This document shows, one piece after another, positions 7,479-16,817 of a DNA stretch of 61,559 nucleotides (positions within the stretch are counted from its first letter, which is position 1; every line of letters starts with the position of its first letter). A program made the translations under genes and the position numbers. Source of the DNA: Flavobacteriia bacterium (GTDB lineage Bacteria; Bacteroidota; Bacteroidia; Flavobacteriales_D; Crocinitomicaceae); NCBI GenBank assembly GCA_009924735.1, contig RFQZ01000012.1:1-61559 (forward strand). The letters are read 5' to 3'. Below the pieces are notes generated by a model, which was given only the letters and a program-made list of their open reading frames with translations, did no database searches and was not told the origin of the DNA.

Positions 7479-9926
7479 ATGAAAAGGATTTTTCTATGCA
7501 TTTTTTTGGCGTGCGCTTCGCAAATTTTTTCTCAAATCAACGTCAACGGAAATGTGAAGGACGCGAACAATAAACCCCTCGGGGGCGTTCGCATTGTCAG
7601 TGAAGACCGTAGGGTGATGTATTCGGATGCAAGGGGTGGCTTTATTTTCCCAAATGTGCTTTTGAATTCCGTTTTGACTTTCGAGATCCCCGGATTTAGC
7701 AAACAGGATGTCGCTGTGGACGAAGCATATTCCCAAAACAACATGCAAGTGACCTTAGGAATCTCAAGTCGCCAATTGGAAGAGGTCGCTTGTGTCTCCA
7801 TTTCCGCTGCATCGGAAACAACGCATTCCAAAAAAATCGACAAGCAGACGTTAGAAGTAAACAACTATGGTCAAGACATCCCATTTCTCTTGGACCAACA
7901 GCCTTCGGTCGTGGCTACTTCCGACGCGGGAAATGGCATAGGGTACACCGGAATAAGAGTAAGGGGCATGGATGCTTCAAGGATCAACGTAACCATCAAT
8001 GGCATCCCCGTAAATGACCCTGAATCGCATGATGTCTATTGGGTAAACATGCCAGACTTGGTGTCATCAATACAATCGATTGATTTTCAAAGGGGGGTAA
8101 GCACATCCACCAACGGTGCTGCCGCTTTCGGAGCCTCTTTGAACATAAAGACCAACGATTTCACCCCGGCGGCGACGGCAAAAGTAGATGTGAGTGTGGG
8201 CTCCTTCCAAACCCTTAAAACGTCCATTAAAGCCACAACAGGATTGATCAAAGGAAAGTACTTTATGGAAGCAAGGCTCTCCAAAATTGGATCTGCGGGC
8301 TACATCGACCGGGCGAGCGCTAACCTTCAGTCGTGGTATTTAGGAGCAACCTACGTAGGTAAAAAATCCCTGGTCAAGGCACTGGCCTTCAGTGGAAAGG
8401 AAACAACCTACCAATCATGGTACGGAACCCCTCAATGTGTACTTTTTGGTACTGAACCGGATAAAAATGATTTTGCCGACCGAAATGGACTCAGCGCAGC
8501 TGCACGTGAAAACTTGTTGAATTCGGGCAGGACCTATAATTTTTATACCTATGCCAACCAAGTCGATAACTACCAACAAGACAATTACCAATTGCATTTC
8601 AATCATCAGTTTAACAACCGTTGGCTGATGAACATCGCAGGGCATTTTACCCGAGGGATTGGGTATTTTGAAGAATACCGCGAAGCAGACCTTTTGGGAA
8701 CCTATCAAATTGCGCCGGTTGTGTTTCAAAATGACACTGTGTTAAATTCAGATTTGGTAAGACGGCGTTGGCTTGACAATGGTTTTGTAGGCGCCATTTA
8801 CACCCTACATTACCGAGGCGGACGAAAGTTTAATATGGTTTTTGGAGGGTCAGCGAATTCCTATGTAGGGAAACATTTTGGCGAAGTGATTTGGGCAAGG
8901 TTCGCCTCCGACAGCGATTTGGGTGATCGCTATTACAATGAATCAGGTCGTAAGAACGAGTGGAGCAATTACCTAAAAGCCGAATACAATTGGAATCGTT
9001 TCAAATGCATTGGCGACCTTCAATATCGCTATGTGAATTATTCTTTTTTAGGGATTGATTTCGTTTCTGGCGAACTAAAAGATGTACAGCAAACCGTTGA
9101 TTTTCATTTTTTCAATCCTAAAGTATCGGGTTTTTACAATGTGTCGTCGGCGCATAAATTGGCTGCATCCTTTGGCATCAGCAACCGCGAACCCGTCCGA
9201 AGGGACTTCCGAGAATCAACCCCTCAGAGCCGACCAAAAGCAGAATCTTTGAGGGACTTTGAGTTTGGCTACACCTATCAAAAACGAAAGATTATCGCAA
9301 ATATAAATTTATATTATATGGATTACGATAACCAGTTGGCGCTTACGGGTCAAGTGAACGACGTAGGGGCTTATACCCGAATCAACCTGAAAGACAGCCA
9401 TCGGAAGGGCATCGAAATCGATGTCACTTACCGTCCCATTGCGCAACTCGAATTGAGGGGAAATGCGACTTTCAGCCAAAACATTGCGAAAAACTATGTG
9501 GATTATACAGATGTGTATTTGGATTCATTGCCCTATTTCACACAAGAAACCCAAACCTACAGTCGAACCAAATTGGCCTTGTCTCCAGATTTTATTGGAT
9601 CTTTTGGGGCGACGTATACCCTCAAAAATACAGGACTGAAATTCGATTGGACGACAAAATACGTGGGAAGGCAATATTTAGACAACATCCAAACCAGTGA
9701 ATTGGCAGCCTTCACGTATTCAAATCTAGGCATCCGGTTTACCCTGAAAACCAAAGACAAAGCCATTATAGAATGCTCCGCCATTGCTCAAAATCTTTTT
9801 AATGCTTTGTATGCATCCAATGGCTATGCGTTTTCCTACATCAGTGGGGGTGTGAAAACAACGGAAAGGTTTTATTATCCGCAAGCCGGGAGAAATTTTA
9901 TGTTGCGAATGACCCTTTCGATTTAA
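7479..9926 (+). CDS. TonB-dependent receptor, probably for thiamin compounds
   Basis: An 815-residue outer-membrane transporter. The start is ATG 7479 (MKRIFLCIFLACASQIFSQ signal peptide); an in-frame TTG at 7455 would lie inside the riboswitch expression platform. A carboxypeptidase-regulatory-like domain follows (INVNGNVKDANNKPLGGVRI, about residues 18-95). Then come the plug domain (VNNYGQDIPFLLDQQPSVVA, RVRGMDASRINVTINGIPVN, SVDFQRGVSTSTNGAAAFGA-like segments, about 115-230) and a 22-strand-type barrel ending in an aromatic-rich strand. The upstream TPP riboswitch makes thiamin, its phosphates or a precursor the likely substrate; that is inference from regulation. The downstream gene, 28 bases away, encodes a TonB-C-domain fusion. 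Confidence 0.92.
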   Translation: MKRIFLCIFLACASQIFSQINVNGNVKDANNKPLGGVRIVSEDRRVMYSDARGGFIFPNVLLNSVLTFEIPGFSKQDVAVDEAYSQNNMQVTLGISSRQLEEVACVSISAASETTHSKKIDKQTLEVNNYGQDIPFLLDQQPSVVATSDAGNGIGYTGIRVRGMDASRINVTINGIPVNDPESHDVYWVNMPDLVSSIQSIDFQRGVSTSTNGAAAFGASLNIKTNDFTPAATAKVDVSVGSFQTLKTSIKATTGLIKGKYFMEARLSKIGSAGYIDRASANLQSWYLGATYVGKKSLVKALAFSGKETTYQSWYGTPQCVLFGTEPDKNDFADRNGLSAAARENLLNSGRTYNFYTYANQVDNYQQDNYQLHFNHQFNNRWLMNIAGHFTRGIGYFEEYREADLLGTYQIAPVVFQNDTVLNSDLVRRRWLDNGFVGAIYTLHYRGGRKFNMVFGGSANSYVGKHFGEVIWARFASDSDLGDRYYNESGRKNEWSNYLKAEYNWNRFKCIGDLQYRYVNYSFLGIDFVSGELKDVQQTVDFHFFNPKVSGFYNVSSAHKLAASFGISNREPVRRDFRESTPQSRPKAESLRDFEFGYTYQKRKIIANINLYYMDYDNQLALTGQVNDVGAYTRINLKDSHRKGIEIDVTYRPIAQLELRGNATFSQNIAKNYVDYTDVYLDSLPYFTQETQTYSRTKLALSPDFIGSFGATYTLKNTGLKFDWTTKYVGRQYLDNIQTSELAAFTYSNLGIRFTLKTKDKAIIECSAIAQNLFNALYASNGYAFSYISGGVKTTERFYYPQAGRNFMLRMTLSI

Positions 9927-9954
9927 TCCTTACATTTATAAGAAATTACATATT

Positions 9955-11046
9955 ATGAATAAATTACTTTTGGGCATACTAATGAATTTGTTGGTCGGGA
10001 TAAACTTCGCCCAAGCTGCAGAATTAGAACCCGTTATGGTTTCATCTGAAGAGTGCGTAGAATTTCCAACAGGCTATGTTGGTTTGATAAAGTTTATGCA
10101 GAAGGAAGTAAACTATCCCAAAGATTGTCAGGAACAGGGCGTTTCTGGGAAGGTGGTTGTGCGTTTCAAAGTGGATAGAAAAGGCAATGTTTCAAAAGCA
10201 GTCGTTGTCAAATCTGTGCATCCTGCATTGGACCAAGAGGCTTTGAGGGTGGTGAATTTAACGCATTGGAATTGGAATTCTTCTTGCCAAGATTCTGCCA
10301 CCTATGTGGCTTTACCCATTAATTTCGCATTAAACGATGAGACGCCTACGGAAATTAAGGAGAAACCAGACACAACTACCGAATTCTCAGCGAGTAATTT
10401 TGAGGCAACCGAAGCTGAAGATGAGCCAAAACCAAATGCGCATTGGAACAGCATGGACTTGGGTTTTGGGCTGGTTAAAATGTCTGACAAGTCGCTTTAC
10501 CCTTATTGGAATGCAAGAGAAATGAATGTTTCAACCTTTTCTTGGAATTTCATGGAATACAAAATTCCGATCCTAAAACAATACCTTGGGTTAACCACCG
10601 GTTTAGGCTTTGGAATCACCACGCTGAATCTTAAAAACTACAATTTGGTTCATCCCCAAGATTCGATTTATGGTGTGTTGGATACTACGCAAACATACAG
10701 ACGAAATGGACTTTCATTTTTCTCACTGTCGGCACCTTTGTTATTTGAAATTTGCTCGAAGCAAGAAACCAAAAACAGCTTTTACCTTGATCTTGGTGTC
10801 GTAGGATACTGGAATTTAGCGGGATCATGGGCAACTTCTGGTAAACTTCCCAATGGAGATCGTTTTAACCACACAGTCAATTCGCGCTTCGAAATGTCCA
10901 CTTTTGGTGCATATGCTACGGTAAGGACGGGTTTTGACCATTATGGATTGTTTGCAAATTACAACCTAAGTCCATTGTTTAAGAAAAACGCTACGGCTGC
11001 TGTGTATCCAATCACTTTTGGACTTCAATACAACTTTGATTACTAA
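9955..11046 (+). CDS. TonB C-terminal domain fused to outer-membrane barrel
   Basis: A 363-residue protein with signal peptide MNKLLLGILMNLLVGINFAQ. Residues about 40-125 form a TonB C-terminal-like domain (VNYPKDCQEQGVSGKVVVRF, KVDRKGNVSKAVVVKSVHPA, LDQEALRVV). A Glu-rich linker follows (about 130-160), then a beta-barrel-like region (165-363) with QYLGLTTGLGFGI and a final FGLQYNFDY. The barrel resembles the protein encoded at 29424-30422 (EYIGLTTGIGFQW, NDSIFG versus QDSIYG). Classic TonB has an inner-membrane anchor; here the order is signal peptide, TonB-C, barrel, so it should reside in the outer membrane. Its last 35 bases overlap convergent coaE. It may help the adjacent receptor, but this is inference. 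Confidence 0.8.
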   Translation: MNKLLLGILMNLLVGINFAQAAELEPVMVSSEECVEFPTGYVGLIKFMQKEVNYPKDCQEQGVSGKVVVRFKVDRKGNVSKAVVVKSVHPALDQEALRVVNLTHWNWNSSCQDSATYVALPINFALNDETPTEIKEKPDTTTEFSASNFEATEAEDEPKPNAHWNSMDLGFGLVKMSDKSLYPYWNAREMNVSTFSWNFMEYKIPILKQYLGLTTGLGFGITTLNLKNYNLVHPQDSIYGVLDTTQTYRRNGLSFFSLSAPLLFEICSKQETKNSFYLDLGVVGYWNLAGSWATSGKLPNGDRFNHTVNSRFEMSTFGAYATVRTGFDHYGLFANYNLSPLFKKNATAAVYPITFGLQYNFDY

Positions 11047-11611
11047 AAAGATCCAGCATTTGCTCGATTTGAATTAACAAAGGTTGTCCATCGTTCTGGA
11101 TGACAAAATCTGCCAAGGGAATTTTTTCTTGGTCGTCCCACTGGCTGTCCATACGCTTCTCAATTGCTTCTTGGCTCAAGCCGTTTCTTTCCATGATGCG
11201 TTGTATTTTGTTTGTCGTAGGCGCAGTGACCAATGCCATGAGATCAAAATTTTTATAAGCACCCGTTTCAAAAAGTATGGCGGATTCATTAAAAACGAAG
11301 GGCGAATCATTTTGAGCGCAAAATTCCTTGAATTGACTTTGAACGCGGGGATGTACAACCCCATTGACGAATTTCCTGGCCATTGGGTCGTTGAATAGTA
11401 TTTCGGCCAACCAACCACGGTTTAACTTTCCGTCGAGGTAGCAATTTTCCCCAAAGTAGCTGTGCAAATGTTCGCGGATGTCTTTGTCCTCGTTCATCAA
11501 GGTTTGGGCAACCTGGTCTGAATTAAAAACAGGAAAACCCAATTTTTCGAGGATCGATGAAACAAATGTTTTTCCGGACCCAATGCCTCCTGTTAATCCA
11601 ATGGTTTTCAT
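11012..11611 (-). CDS. coaE: dephospho-CoA kinase
   Basis: A 199-residue cytoplasmic kinase for the last step of coenzyme A synthesis (phosphorylation of the 3'-hydroxyl of dephospho-CoA). The P-loop GLTGGIGSGKT is at residues 5-15, followed by the expected VFNSDQVAQTLM region (the Asp that positions substrate) and a helical lid with RIMERNGLSQEAIEKRMDSQ. Length is normal. The 3' end overlaps the convergent gene by 35 bases. On its strand TATCTTCG, one base off the -7 consensus, sits exactly four bases before the ATG, so the mRNA may be leaderless. Confidence 0.96.
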   Translation of the reverse strand: MKTIGLTGGIGSGKTFVSSILEKLGFPVFNSDQVAQTLMNEDKDIREHLHSYFGENCYLDGKLNRGWLAEILFNDPMARKFVNGVVHPRVQSQFKEFCAQNDSPFVFNESAILFETGAYKNFDLMALVTAPTTNKIQRIMERNGLSQEAIEKRMDSQWDDQEKIPLADFVIQNDGQPLLIQIEQMLDLFSNQSCIEVQK

Positions 11612-11714
11612 AAAACGAAGATACAGAAGAATTGATAGGTACAGTGTCCTGACAGTAAATTGCTAAATCACATGAAGCCAAGAACATCCCCTTGGTTTGT
11701 TGTGGGTCATTAAA

Positions 11715-11732
11715 TTGCTTTTCCTAACTTTG
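11715..11732 (+). promoter_or_regulatory. -7 box TAACTTTG placed for a leaderless mRNA
   Basis: TAACTTTG at 11725-11732 matches TAnnTTTG and is followed by four bases (CTCC) and then the ATG at 11737. A TTG at 11700-11702 lies 22 bases upstream of the box and could be the -33 element. Confidence 0.6.
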
Positions 11733-11736
11733 CTCC

Positions 11737-12468
11737 ATGTCTGAAAAAGATTGGTTTGCTTCTTGGTTCGATACATCGTACTACCACATTCTCTATGACC
11801 ATAGAAATGAGGATGAAGCCATTTTGTTTATACAAAAACTCATTCAACACCTAAAACTTCAATCGGGATCCCATGTACTTGACCTTGCCTGTGGCAAAGG
11901 GAGGCATGCACGCACCCTTCATACTTTTGGTTTGAATGTATTGGGTACGGATTTGTCCCCACAAAGCATTGAATTTGCAGAACAATTCGCTACAGATGGC
12001 TTGCAATTTCAGGTACAGGATATGCGTGAAACCTTGCCGAACGTTTGCTTTGACGCAATTTTTAATCTGTTTACGAGCTTTGGGTATTTTGACGTCATTG
12101 AAGACAATAGAAAAGTAATCGCTTCGGTACATGAGATGTTAGCCAAACAAGGGGTTTTTGTCATTGATTTTTTGAATCCTACCCTTGTAAAAAACACCTT
12201 GGTTCCTGAAGAGGTGATTGAAAAACAAGGAATAACGTTTCACATCCACAGGAAAATAGAGGCGGGCTTCGTGGTCAAACACATTGATTTTGTTGACCAA
12301 GGGAAAACGTTTCACTTTGAAGAAAAGGTGCAATTGTTTGGTTTGAAAGACTTTCAGCAAATGTTGGAAGGTTTGTTTACCATTCAAGCCGTTTTTGGGG
12401 ATTACCATTTGAATCCCTACCATGAAAATGAATCTAAACGATTGTTGTTAATAGCGGAGAAAATATGA
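11737..12468 (+). CDS. class I SAM-dependent methyltransferase
   Basis: A 243-residue cytoplasmic methyltransferase. Motif I (HVLDLACGKGRHARTL, about residues 46-61) binds S-adenosylmethionine. LGTDLSPQSIEFAEQ follows as the acidic-loop motif, and FDAIFNLFTSFGYF matches the post-I/motif IV region of the Methyltransf_25-type family. The substrate cannot be read from the sequence. The stop overlaps the start of the ZIP transporter gene by four bases (ATGA), so the two are co-translated; no known pathway links them. A -7 box exactly four bases before the ATG predicts a leaderless start. Confidence 0.88.
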   Translation: MSEKDWFASWFDTSYYHILYDHRNEDEAILFIQKLIQHLKLQSGSHVLDLACGKGRHARTLHTFGLNVLGTDLSPQSIEFAEQFATDGLQFQVQDMRETLPNVCFDAIFNLFTSFGYFDVIEDNRKVIASVHEMLAKQGVFVIDFLNPTLVKNTLVPEEVIEKQGITFHIHRKIEAGFVVKHIDFVDQGKTFHFEEKVQLFGLKDFQQMLEGLFTIQAVFGDYHLNPYHENESKRLLLIAEKI

Positions 12469-13193
12469 ATGCTTGGTTGATGATTCTGGTGCTTTTGGGC
12501 GCCGTTGTATTGGGGGGGTGGATTGTGTATGCCTTGCAAACGAACAACAAAAACCAATTCATTAAATTGGCTCTCGCCTTTAGTGGTGGATTTCTTTTGG
12601 CCATTGTGTTTGAGCATTTGCTTCCGGAATTGTATGCCAGCAATAAAGCCAGCATAGGAATCTACATCCTGATTGGTTTCCTGATTCAGTTGATTTTGGA
12701 ATATTTTTCAGGAGGGATTGAACACGGTCACGTCCACGTGCACAAAGGACAATCCATGCCATGGGTGTTGTTTTTGTCGCTGTCCCTGCATTCTGTGATC
12801 GAAGGCATTCCACTGGGAAATCAATTTGACATCGTCCATCACCTGCATCACCACGACCACAAACTATCGCTGTTTTGGGGCATTGTATTTCACCAAGTCC
12901 CTGTGTCCATTGCCCTCATGACGCTTTTGCTCAGCTCGAACATGTCTAAGGGAAAGGCCTGGCTTGTGCTGCTTTTGTTTGGAATCATGACCCCACTGGG
13001 TATAATATTGGGATTGAAAATACCGCTTTCGGACATTGGGTTAAGTGTAAGTGTGGTGATGGGAATCGTTATAGGAATGTTCTTGCACATTTCCACCACC
13101 ATTATTTTTGAAACGTCGGAAAACCACAAATTCAATCTCTTGAAATTATCCAGCATCATTGCTGGGGTAAGTAGTGCACTTTTGTTGTATTAA
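12465..13193 (+). CDS. ZIP-family divalent metal transporter
   Basis: A 242-residue inner-membrane protein with about eight hydrophobic helices. It carries the ZIP signatures LHSVIEGIPLG (HSxxEG, helix 4) and HQVPVSIAL (HxxPxxxA, helix 5), which line the metal site for Zn2+/Fe2+/Mn2+ import. Two histidine-rich cytosolic or periplasmic segments, HGHVHVHKG (about residue 86) and HHLHHHDHK (about 126), would bind metal. It overlaps the methyltransferase gene by four bases upstream and the convergent bshB1 gene by four bases downstream. A run of seven G (12512-12518) lies near its start. Confidence 0.93.
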   Translation: MNAWLMILVLLGAVVLGGWIVYALQTNNKNQFIKLALAFSGGFLLAIVFEHLLPELYASNKASIGIYILIGFLIQLILEYFSGGIEHGHVHVHKGQSMPWVLFLSLSLHSVIEGIPLGNQFDIVHHLHHHDHKLSLFWGIVFHQVPVSIALMTLLLSSNMSKGKAWLVLLLFGIMTPLGIILGLKIPLSDIGLSVSVVMGIVIGMFLHISTTIIFETSENHKFNLLKLSSIIAGVSSALLLY

Positions 13194-13906
13194 AACAAAG
13201 TAAAAAGGTCATTCACCCCGAAAATACGACCAACCGTAAATCCTTCTGCATACGTAACACCGCTAGGCCTGCCAAACTCCATCATTCTTCCCCGTATGAA
13301 ATTAAAAAAATGCGCATTCGAGATGGGCGTTTCAGGTTCGTTTGAATTTGGATCGTAGAATTGAGAGGCATACGATTGAATTAAATCAATTTTGTCCTCT
13401 ACGAAAGGCGTTATGTCTACAACAAAATCTGGTTTGATGTGGTAATCTTGGATATAATGCAAGGTGATTTTTGGACGATAAGCCGTTTGAATCACTCCGT
13501 TTCGATGGCTTTCGATTTTGGGCAATCCAGCCAAAAAACATGCCCGTTCAACGATTTTTGCAGCACGTGCATGATCGGGGTGACGGTCCATGATGGAATT
13601 TGCCATTACGATTTTAGGCTGGAAATACCTTATTTCTTCAATGATGCGCTGTAAAGTCGCCTCTGTTTCTTCAAAATAACAATCTGGAAAACCAAGGTTT
13701 ACACGCGCATGAAGCTTTAGTTTTAGGGCTGCAGCATTGCTCTCCTCAATTCTCATCGCTCCGTTGCCTCGTGTCCCTCTTTCTCCTTGGGTGAAGTCAA
13801 CGATTGCAATTTTCTTTCCTTCTGAAGCATAACGCAGTAAGGTACCTCCCGCTGAAATCTCAACATCATCTGGATGCGCTGCAAATGCGAGAATGTCTAT
13901 GTTCAT
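13190..13906 (-). CDS. bshB1: bacillithiol biosynthesis deacetylase BshB1
   Basis: A 238-residue zinc-dependent GlcNAc-malate deacetylase (LmbE/PIG-L family), the second step of bacillithiol synthesis. Seen: the zinc motif AHPDDVE (residues 10-16), IVDFTQGERGTRGNGAMRIE typical of BshB1, the DRHPDHARAA motif with the third zinc ligand, and the C-terminal GVTYAEGF. Its ATG overlaps the gcvP stop (ATGA, four bases), so it is expressed with gcvP. The other bacillithiol genes (bshA, bshC) are not in the window. Cytoplasmic. Confidence 0.94.
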   Translation of the reverse strand: MNIDILAFAAHPDDVEISAGGTLLRYASEGKKIAIVDFTQGERGTRGNGAMRIEESNAAALKLKLHARVNLGFPDCYFEETEATLQRIIEEIRYFQPKIVMANSIMDRHPDHARAAKIVERACFLAGLPKIESHRNGVIQTAYRPKITLHYIQDYHIKPDFVVDITPFVEDKIDLIQSYASQFYDPNSNEPETPISNAHFFNFIRGRMMEFGRPSGVTYAEGFTVGRIFGVNDLFTLF

Positions 13907-16746
13907 TCGGTTGTAATGTAGCTTTCAATGCTTGGACATGAACACACCAAGTTTCGGTCGCCATAGGCATTGTCAACACGTCTAACGGGTACCCAGTATT
14001 TATTGTTTACCAAGTAAGGAAGTGGATACACCGCTTCTTTTGGCGTGTAAGGATATTCCCATTCGCTGTTGATAATGCAAGCTGCGGTATGTGGCGCATT
14101 TTTCAAAAGGTTATTTGATTTGTCAGCCTCACCGCGCTCGATGCAAGCAATTTCTTCGCGAATTTTTACCATTGCAGCGATAAAACGATCCAATTCATCT
14201 TTATCTTCAGATTCCGTAGGTTCAATCATCAAAGTTCCTGCAACTGGAAAAGAAACCGTGGGTGCATGAAAACCAAAATCAATCAATCTTTTTGCAATGT
14301 CAGCAACCTCAACCCCTGCCGTTTGCTTGAAAGCCCTGCAGTCTAAAATCAATTCGTGGGCTACGGTACCGTTTTTTCCTTTGTAAAGGATGGGGTAGTG
14401 CGCCTCTAAACAAGCGGCGATGTAATTTGCATTCAAGATGGCCAACGAGGTCGATTCGCGAAGTCCTTCAGCACCAAGCATTTTGATGTATCCGTAGGAA
14501 ATCAACAAAATCAAGGCACTTCCGAAAGGCGTAGCAGAAATTGCGTGAATGGCTTGTGCTCCTCCTGTTGGGTGTACGGGGTTTCCTGGAAGAAAAGGCA
14601 CCAAGTGTGCACCTACCCCAATCGGTCCCATTCCCGGGCCGCCCCCACCGTGAGGAATGGCAAAGGTTTTATGAAGGTTTAGGTGACAAACGTCCGCCCC
14701 AATGTTTCCTGGATTGGTCAGTCCTACCTGCGCATTCATATTGGCTCCGTCCATATATACCTGTCCGCCTAACGCATGAATAATGGAAGTGATTTTACGA
14801 ATCCCCTCTTCAAAAACACCGTGTGTAGAAGGATAGGTAACCATGATTCCAGCAAGTTCATTTCCAATGGCAGTTGCCGCAGTTTCTAACTCATCAATGT
14901 TGATGTTTCCATTTTCATCGCAACCTGTTACAACCACCTCAAACCCTGCCATTACTGCAGAAGCTGGATTTGTACCGTGTGCAGACGATGGAATGATCAT
15001 CTTTTTGCGTTGAAAATCTCCATTTGACTCGTGGAACGCTTTGATGACCATAAGTCCTGCATATTCTCCTTGAGCCCCTGAGTTGGGTTGAAGAGAAACA
15101 CCTGCAAAACCCGTACATTCACAAAGGTCTTTTGCCAAGACATCCATGAACATAGCATATCCTTTCGTTTGTGAAAGTGGCGCAAAGGGATGAATGTTCG
15201 CGAAATTTGGATTCGAAATTGGAATCAATTCGCTGGCAGCATTGAGTTTCATGGTACATGAACCCAAGGGGATCATGCTGTGAACCAACGACAAATCTTT
15301 ATTTTCCAAGCGCTTGATGTAGCGCATCATTTTGGATTCAGAATGGTAAGAATTGAAAATGGGATGGGTGAGAATGGCTTCCTTACGCATTAAGGCCTCT
15401 GAAATTCCTACAGGAATGGTTTGATTTCCTTCGGAAACCGTATCAAAAAGCGAAAGAATGGTTTCAACATCCTGCATCGTGTGGTTTTCAGCAAAACTCA
15501 AGCTCAAGGTTTGATCATCAATCATGAAAAAATTCATTCTTGCGCTTTGTGCCTTTTCCATGATGGCTTTTGCATCTAGATTCGAAACAGCAATGGTATC
15601 GAAAAAGGAGGTGTGGAGCAACTGATGTCCTTTTTTCAACAATCCTTCAGCGGTTTTCTTCGCTAAATCTTGAACGTGATGAGCGACGCGTTGAAGTCCC
15701 GCAGGACCATGGTAAACTGCGTACATGCTTGCCATTACGGCTAAAAGTGCCTGCGCGGTACAAATGTTAGAAGTAGCTTTGTCTCGTTTGATGTGCTGCT
15801 CACGCGTCTGTAAGGCCATGCGAAGCGCCATGTTGTCATCAACATCTTTGGAGACACCAATGATTCTTCCGGGTAAGTTTCGTTTGTATTTATCAACCGT
15901 TGCGAAAAAGGCAGCGTGAGGCCCTCCATAACCCATGGGTACACCAAAGCGTTGTGAGTTTCCAAACACTACATCAGCGCCCATTGAACCCGGAGAAGTT
16001 AACAATACCAAGGAAAGAATATCAGCGCCAACGGCGACTTGAATGCCTTGTTCATGAAAGGTTTCGATGACTTCAGTGAGGTCTTTCACCTGTCCTGTTG
16101 CGGTTGGGTACTGAAGAATTGCCCCAAAATAGGATCCATCGGAAACAAAATGGTCAACATCCGCGATTGTTATTTCGATGCCTAAATTCTTAGCACGACC
16201 TTCAACGACGTCAATGGTTTGAGGAAAACAGTGTTTAGATACCAAGAATTTATTTTTTCCTGCAGTGACATCTGCTCTGCTTCGGGCATTAAAAAACATA
16301 AGCATGGCCTCTGCGCCTGCAGTCGCTTCATCCAACAAAGAGGCATTGGCAACTTCCATTCCTGTCAAATCCAAAACCATCGTTTGAAAATTCAACAAAG
16401 CTTCCAACCTTCCCTGCGAAATCTCTGCTTGATAAGGCGTGTATGCAGTGTACCATCCTGGATTTTCAAGTACATTTCTTAAAATAACAGAAGGGGTAAT
16501 GGTCTCGTGGTAACCCAATCCGATGAAAGATTTAAAAACCTCATTGAGCTTGCCAACTTCACTAATGTGCTGCAGGTATTCCGCTTCGGTAATGCCAGGC
16601 GCAATGTTCAACTCCTGCTGAAGTCTAATGTCTGAAGGAATGGTTTTGTCAATTAATTCAGAAAGGGAGGAACACCCAATTCTACCTAACATTTCGTTGG
16701 TTTCTTGTTGATTGGGTCCTAAATGGCGTGCTATGAAATCAGTCAT
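13903..16746 (-). CDS. gcvP: glycine dehydrogenase (decarboxylating), P-protein
   Basis: A 947-residue PLP enzyme of the glycine cleavage system that decarboxylates glycine and passes the aminomethyl group to the lipoyl H-protein. I chose the ATG at 16746 (MTDFIARHLGPNQQETNEML), which matches the usual N-terminus and follows a perfect promoter; an upstream frame extension of 17 codons would overlap that promoter. PLP-binding Lys693 is in NLHKTFAIPHGGGGPGMGPI. The N-terminal catalytic-like half (YTPYQAEISQGRLEALLNFQ) is also standard. It is a single-chain type, not split. It overlaps bshB1 by four bases, forming a two-gene operon. Confidence 0.97.
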   Translation of the reverse strand: MTDFIARHLGPNQQETNEMLGRIGCSSLSELIDKTIPSDIRLQQELNIAPGITEAEYLQHISEVGKLNEVFKSFIGLGYHETITPSVILRNVLENPGWYTAYTPYQAEISQGRLEALLNFQTMVLDLTGMEVANASLLDEATAGAEAMLMFFNARSRADVTAGKNKFLVSKHCFPQTIDVVEGRAKNLGIEITIADVDHFVSDGSYFGAILQYPTATGQVKDLTEVIETFHEQGIQVAVGADILSLVLLTSPGSMGADVVFGNSQRFGVPMGYGGPHAAFFATVDKYKRNLPGRIIGVSKDVDDNMALRMALQTREQHIKRDKATSNICTAQALLAVMASMYAVYHGPAGLQRVAHHVQDLAKKTAEGLLKKGHQLLHTSFFDTIAVSNLDAKAIMEKAQSARMNFFMIDDQTLSLSFAENHTMQDVETILSLFDTVSEGNQTIPVGISEALMRKEAILTHPIFNSYHSESKMMRYIKRLENKDLSLVHSMIPLGSCTMKLNAASELIPISNPNFANIHPFAPLSQTKGYAMFMDVLAKDLCECTGFAGVSLQPNSGAQGEYAGLMVIKAFHESNGDFQRKKMIIPSSAHGTNPASAVMAGFEVVVTGCDENGNINIDELETAATAIGNELAGIMVTYPSTHGVFEEGIRKITSIIHALGGQVYMDGANMNAQVGLTNPGNIGADVCHLNLHKTFAIPHGGGGPGMGPIGVGAHLVPFLPGNPVHPTGGAQAIHAISATPFGSALILLISYGYIKMLGAEGLRESTSLAILNANYIAACLEAHYPILYKGKNGTVAHELILDCRAFKQTAGVEVADIAKRLIDFGFHAPTVSFPVAGTLMIEPTESEDKDELDRFIAAMVKIREEIACIERGEADKSNNLLKNAPHTAACIINSEWEYPYTPKEAVYPLPYLVNNKYWVPVRRVDNAYGDRNLVCSCPSIESYITTE

Positions 16747-16765
16747 ACAATTGAATATATTTTTG

Positions 16766-16798
16766 CAAATATACGATTGAATTGACAATCTGATCAAA
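16766..16798 (-). promoter_or_regulatory. promoter of gcvP-bshB1
   Basis: On the minus strand: TTTG (16798-16795), a 21-base spacer, then TATATTTG (16773-16766), an exact match to the Bacteroidota pattern. The ATG of gcvP lies 19 bases beyond the box. Confidence 0.7.
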
Positions 16799-16817
16799 GA
16801 AAAGCAGTCGAAGTATC

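Noticed and set aside
12580-12813. Histidine-rich and antisense frames in the ZIP gene region as separate small proteins
   Set aside because: They are reverse-strand readings of the transporter's hydrophobic helices and histidine loops.
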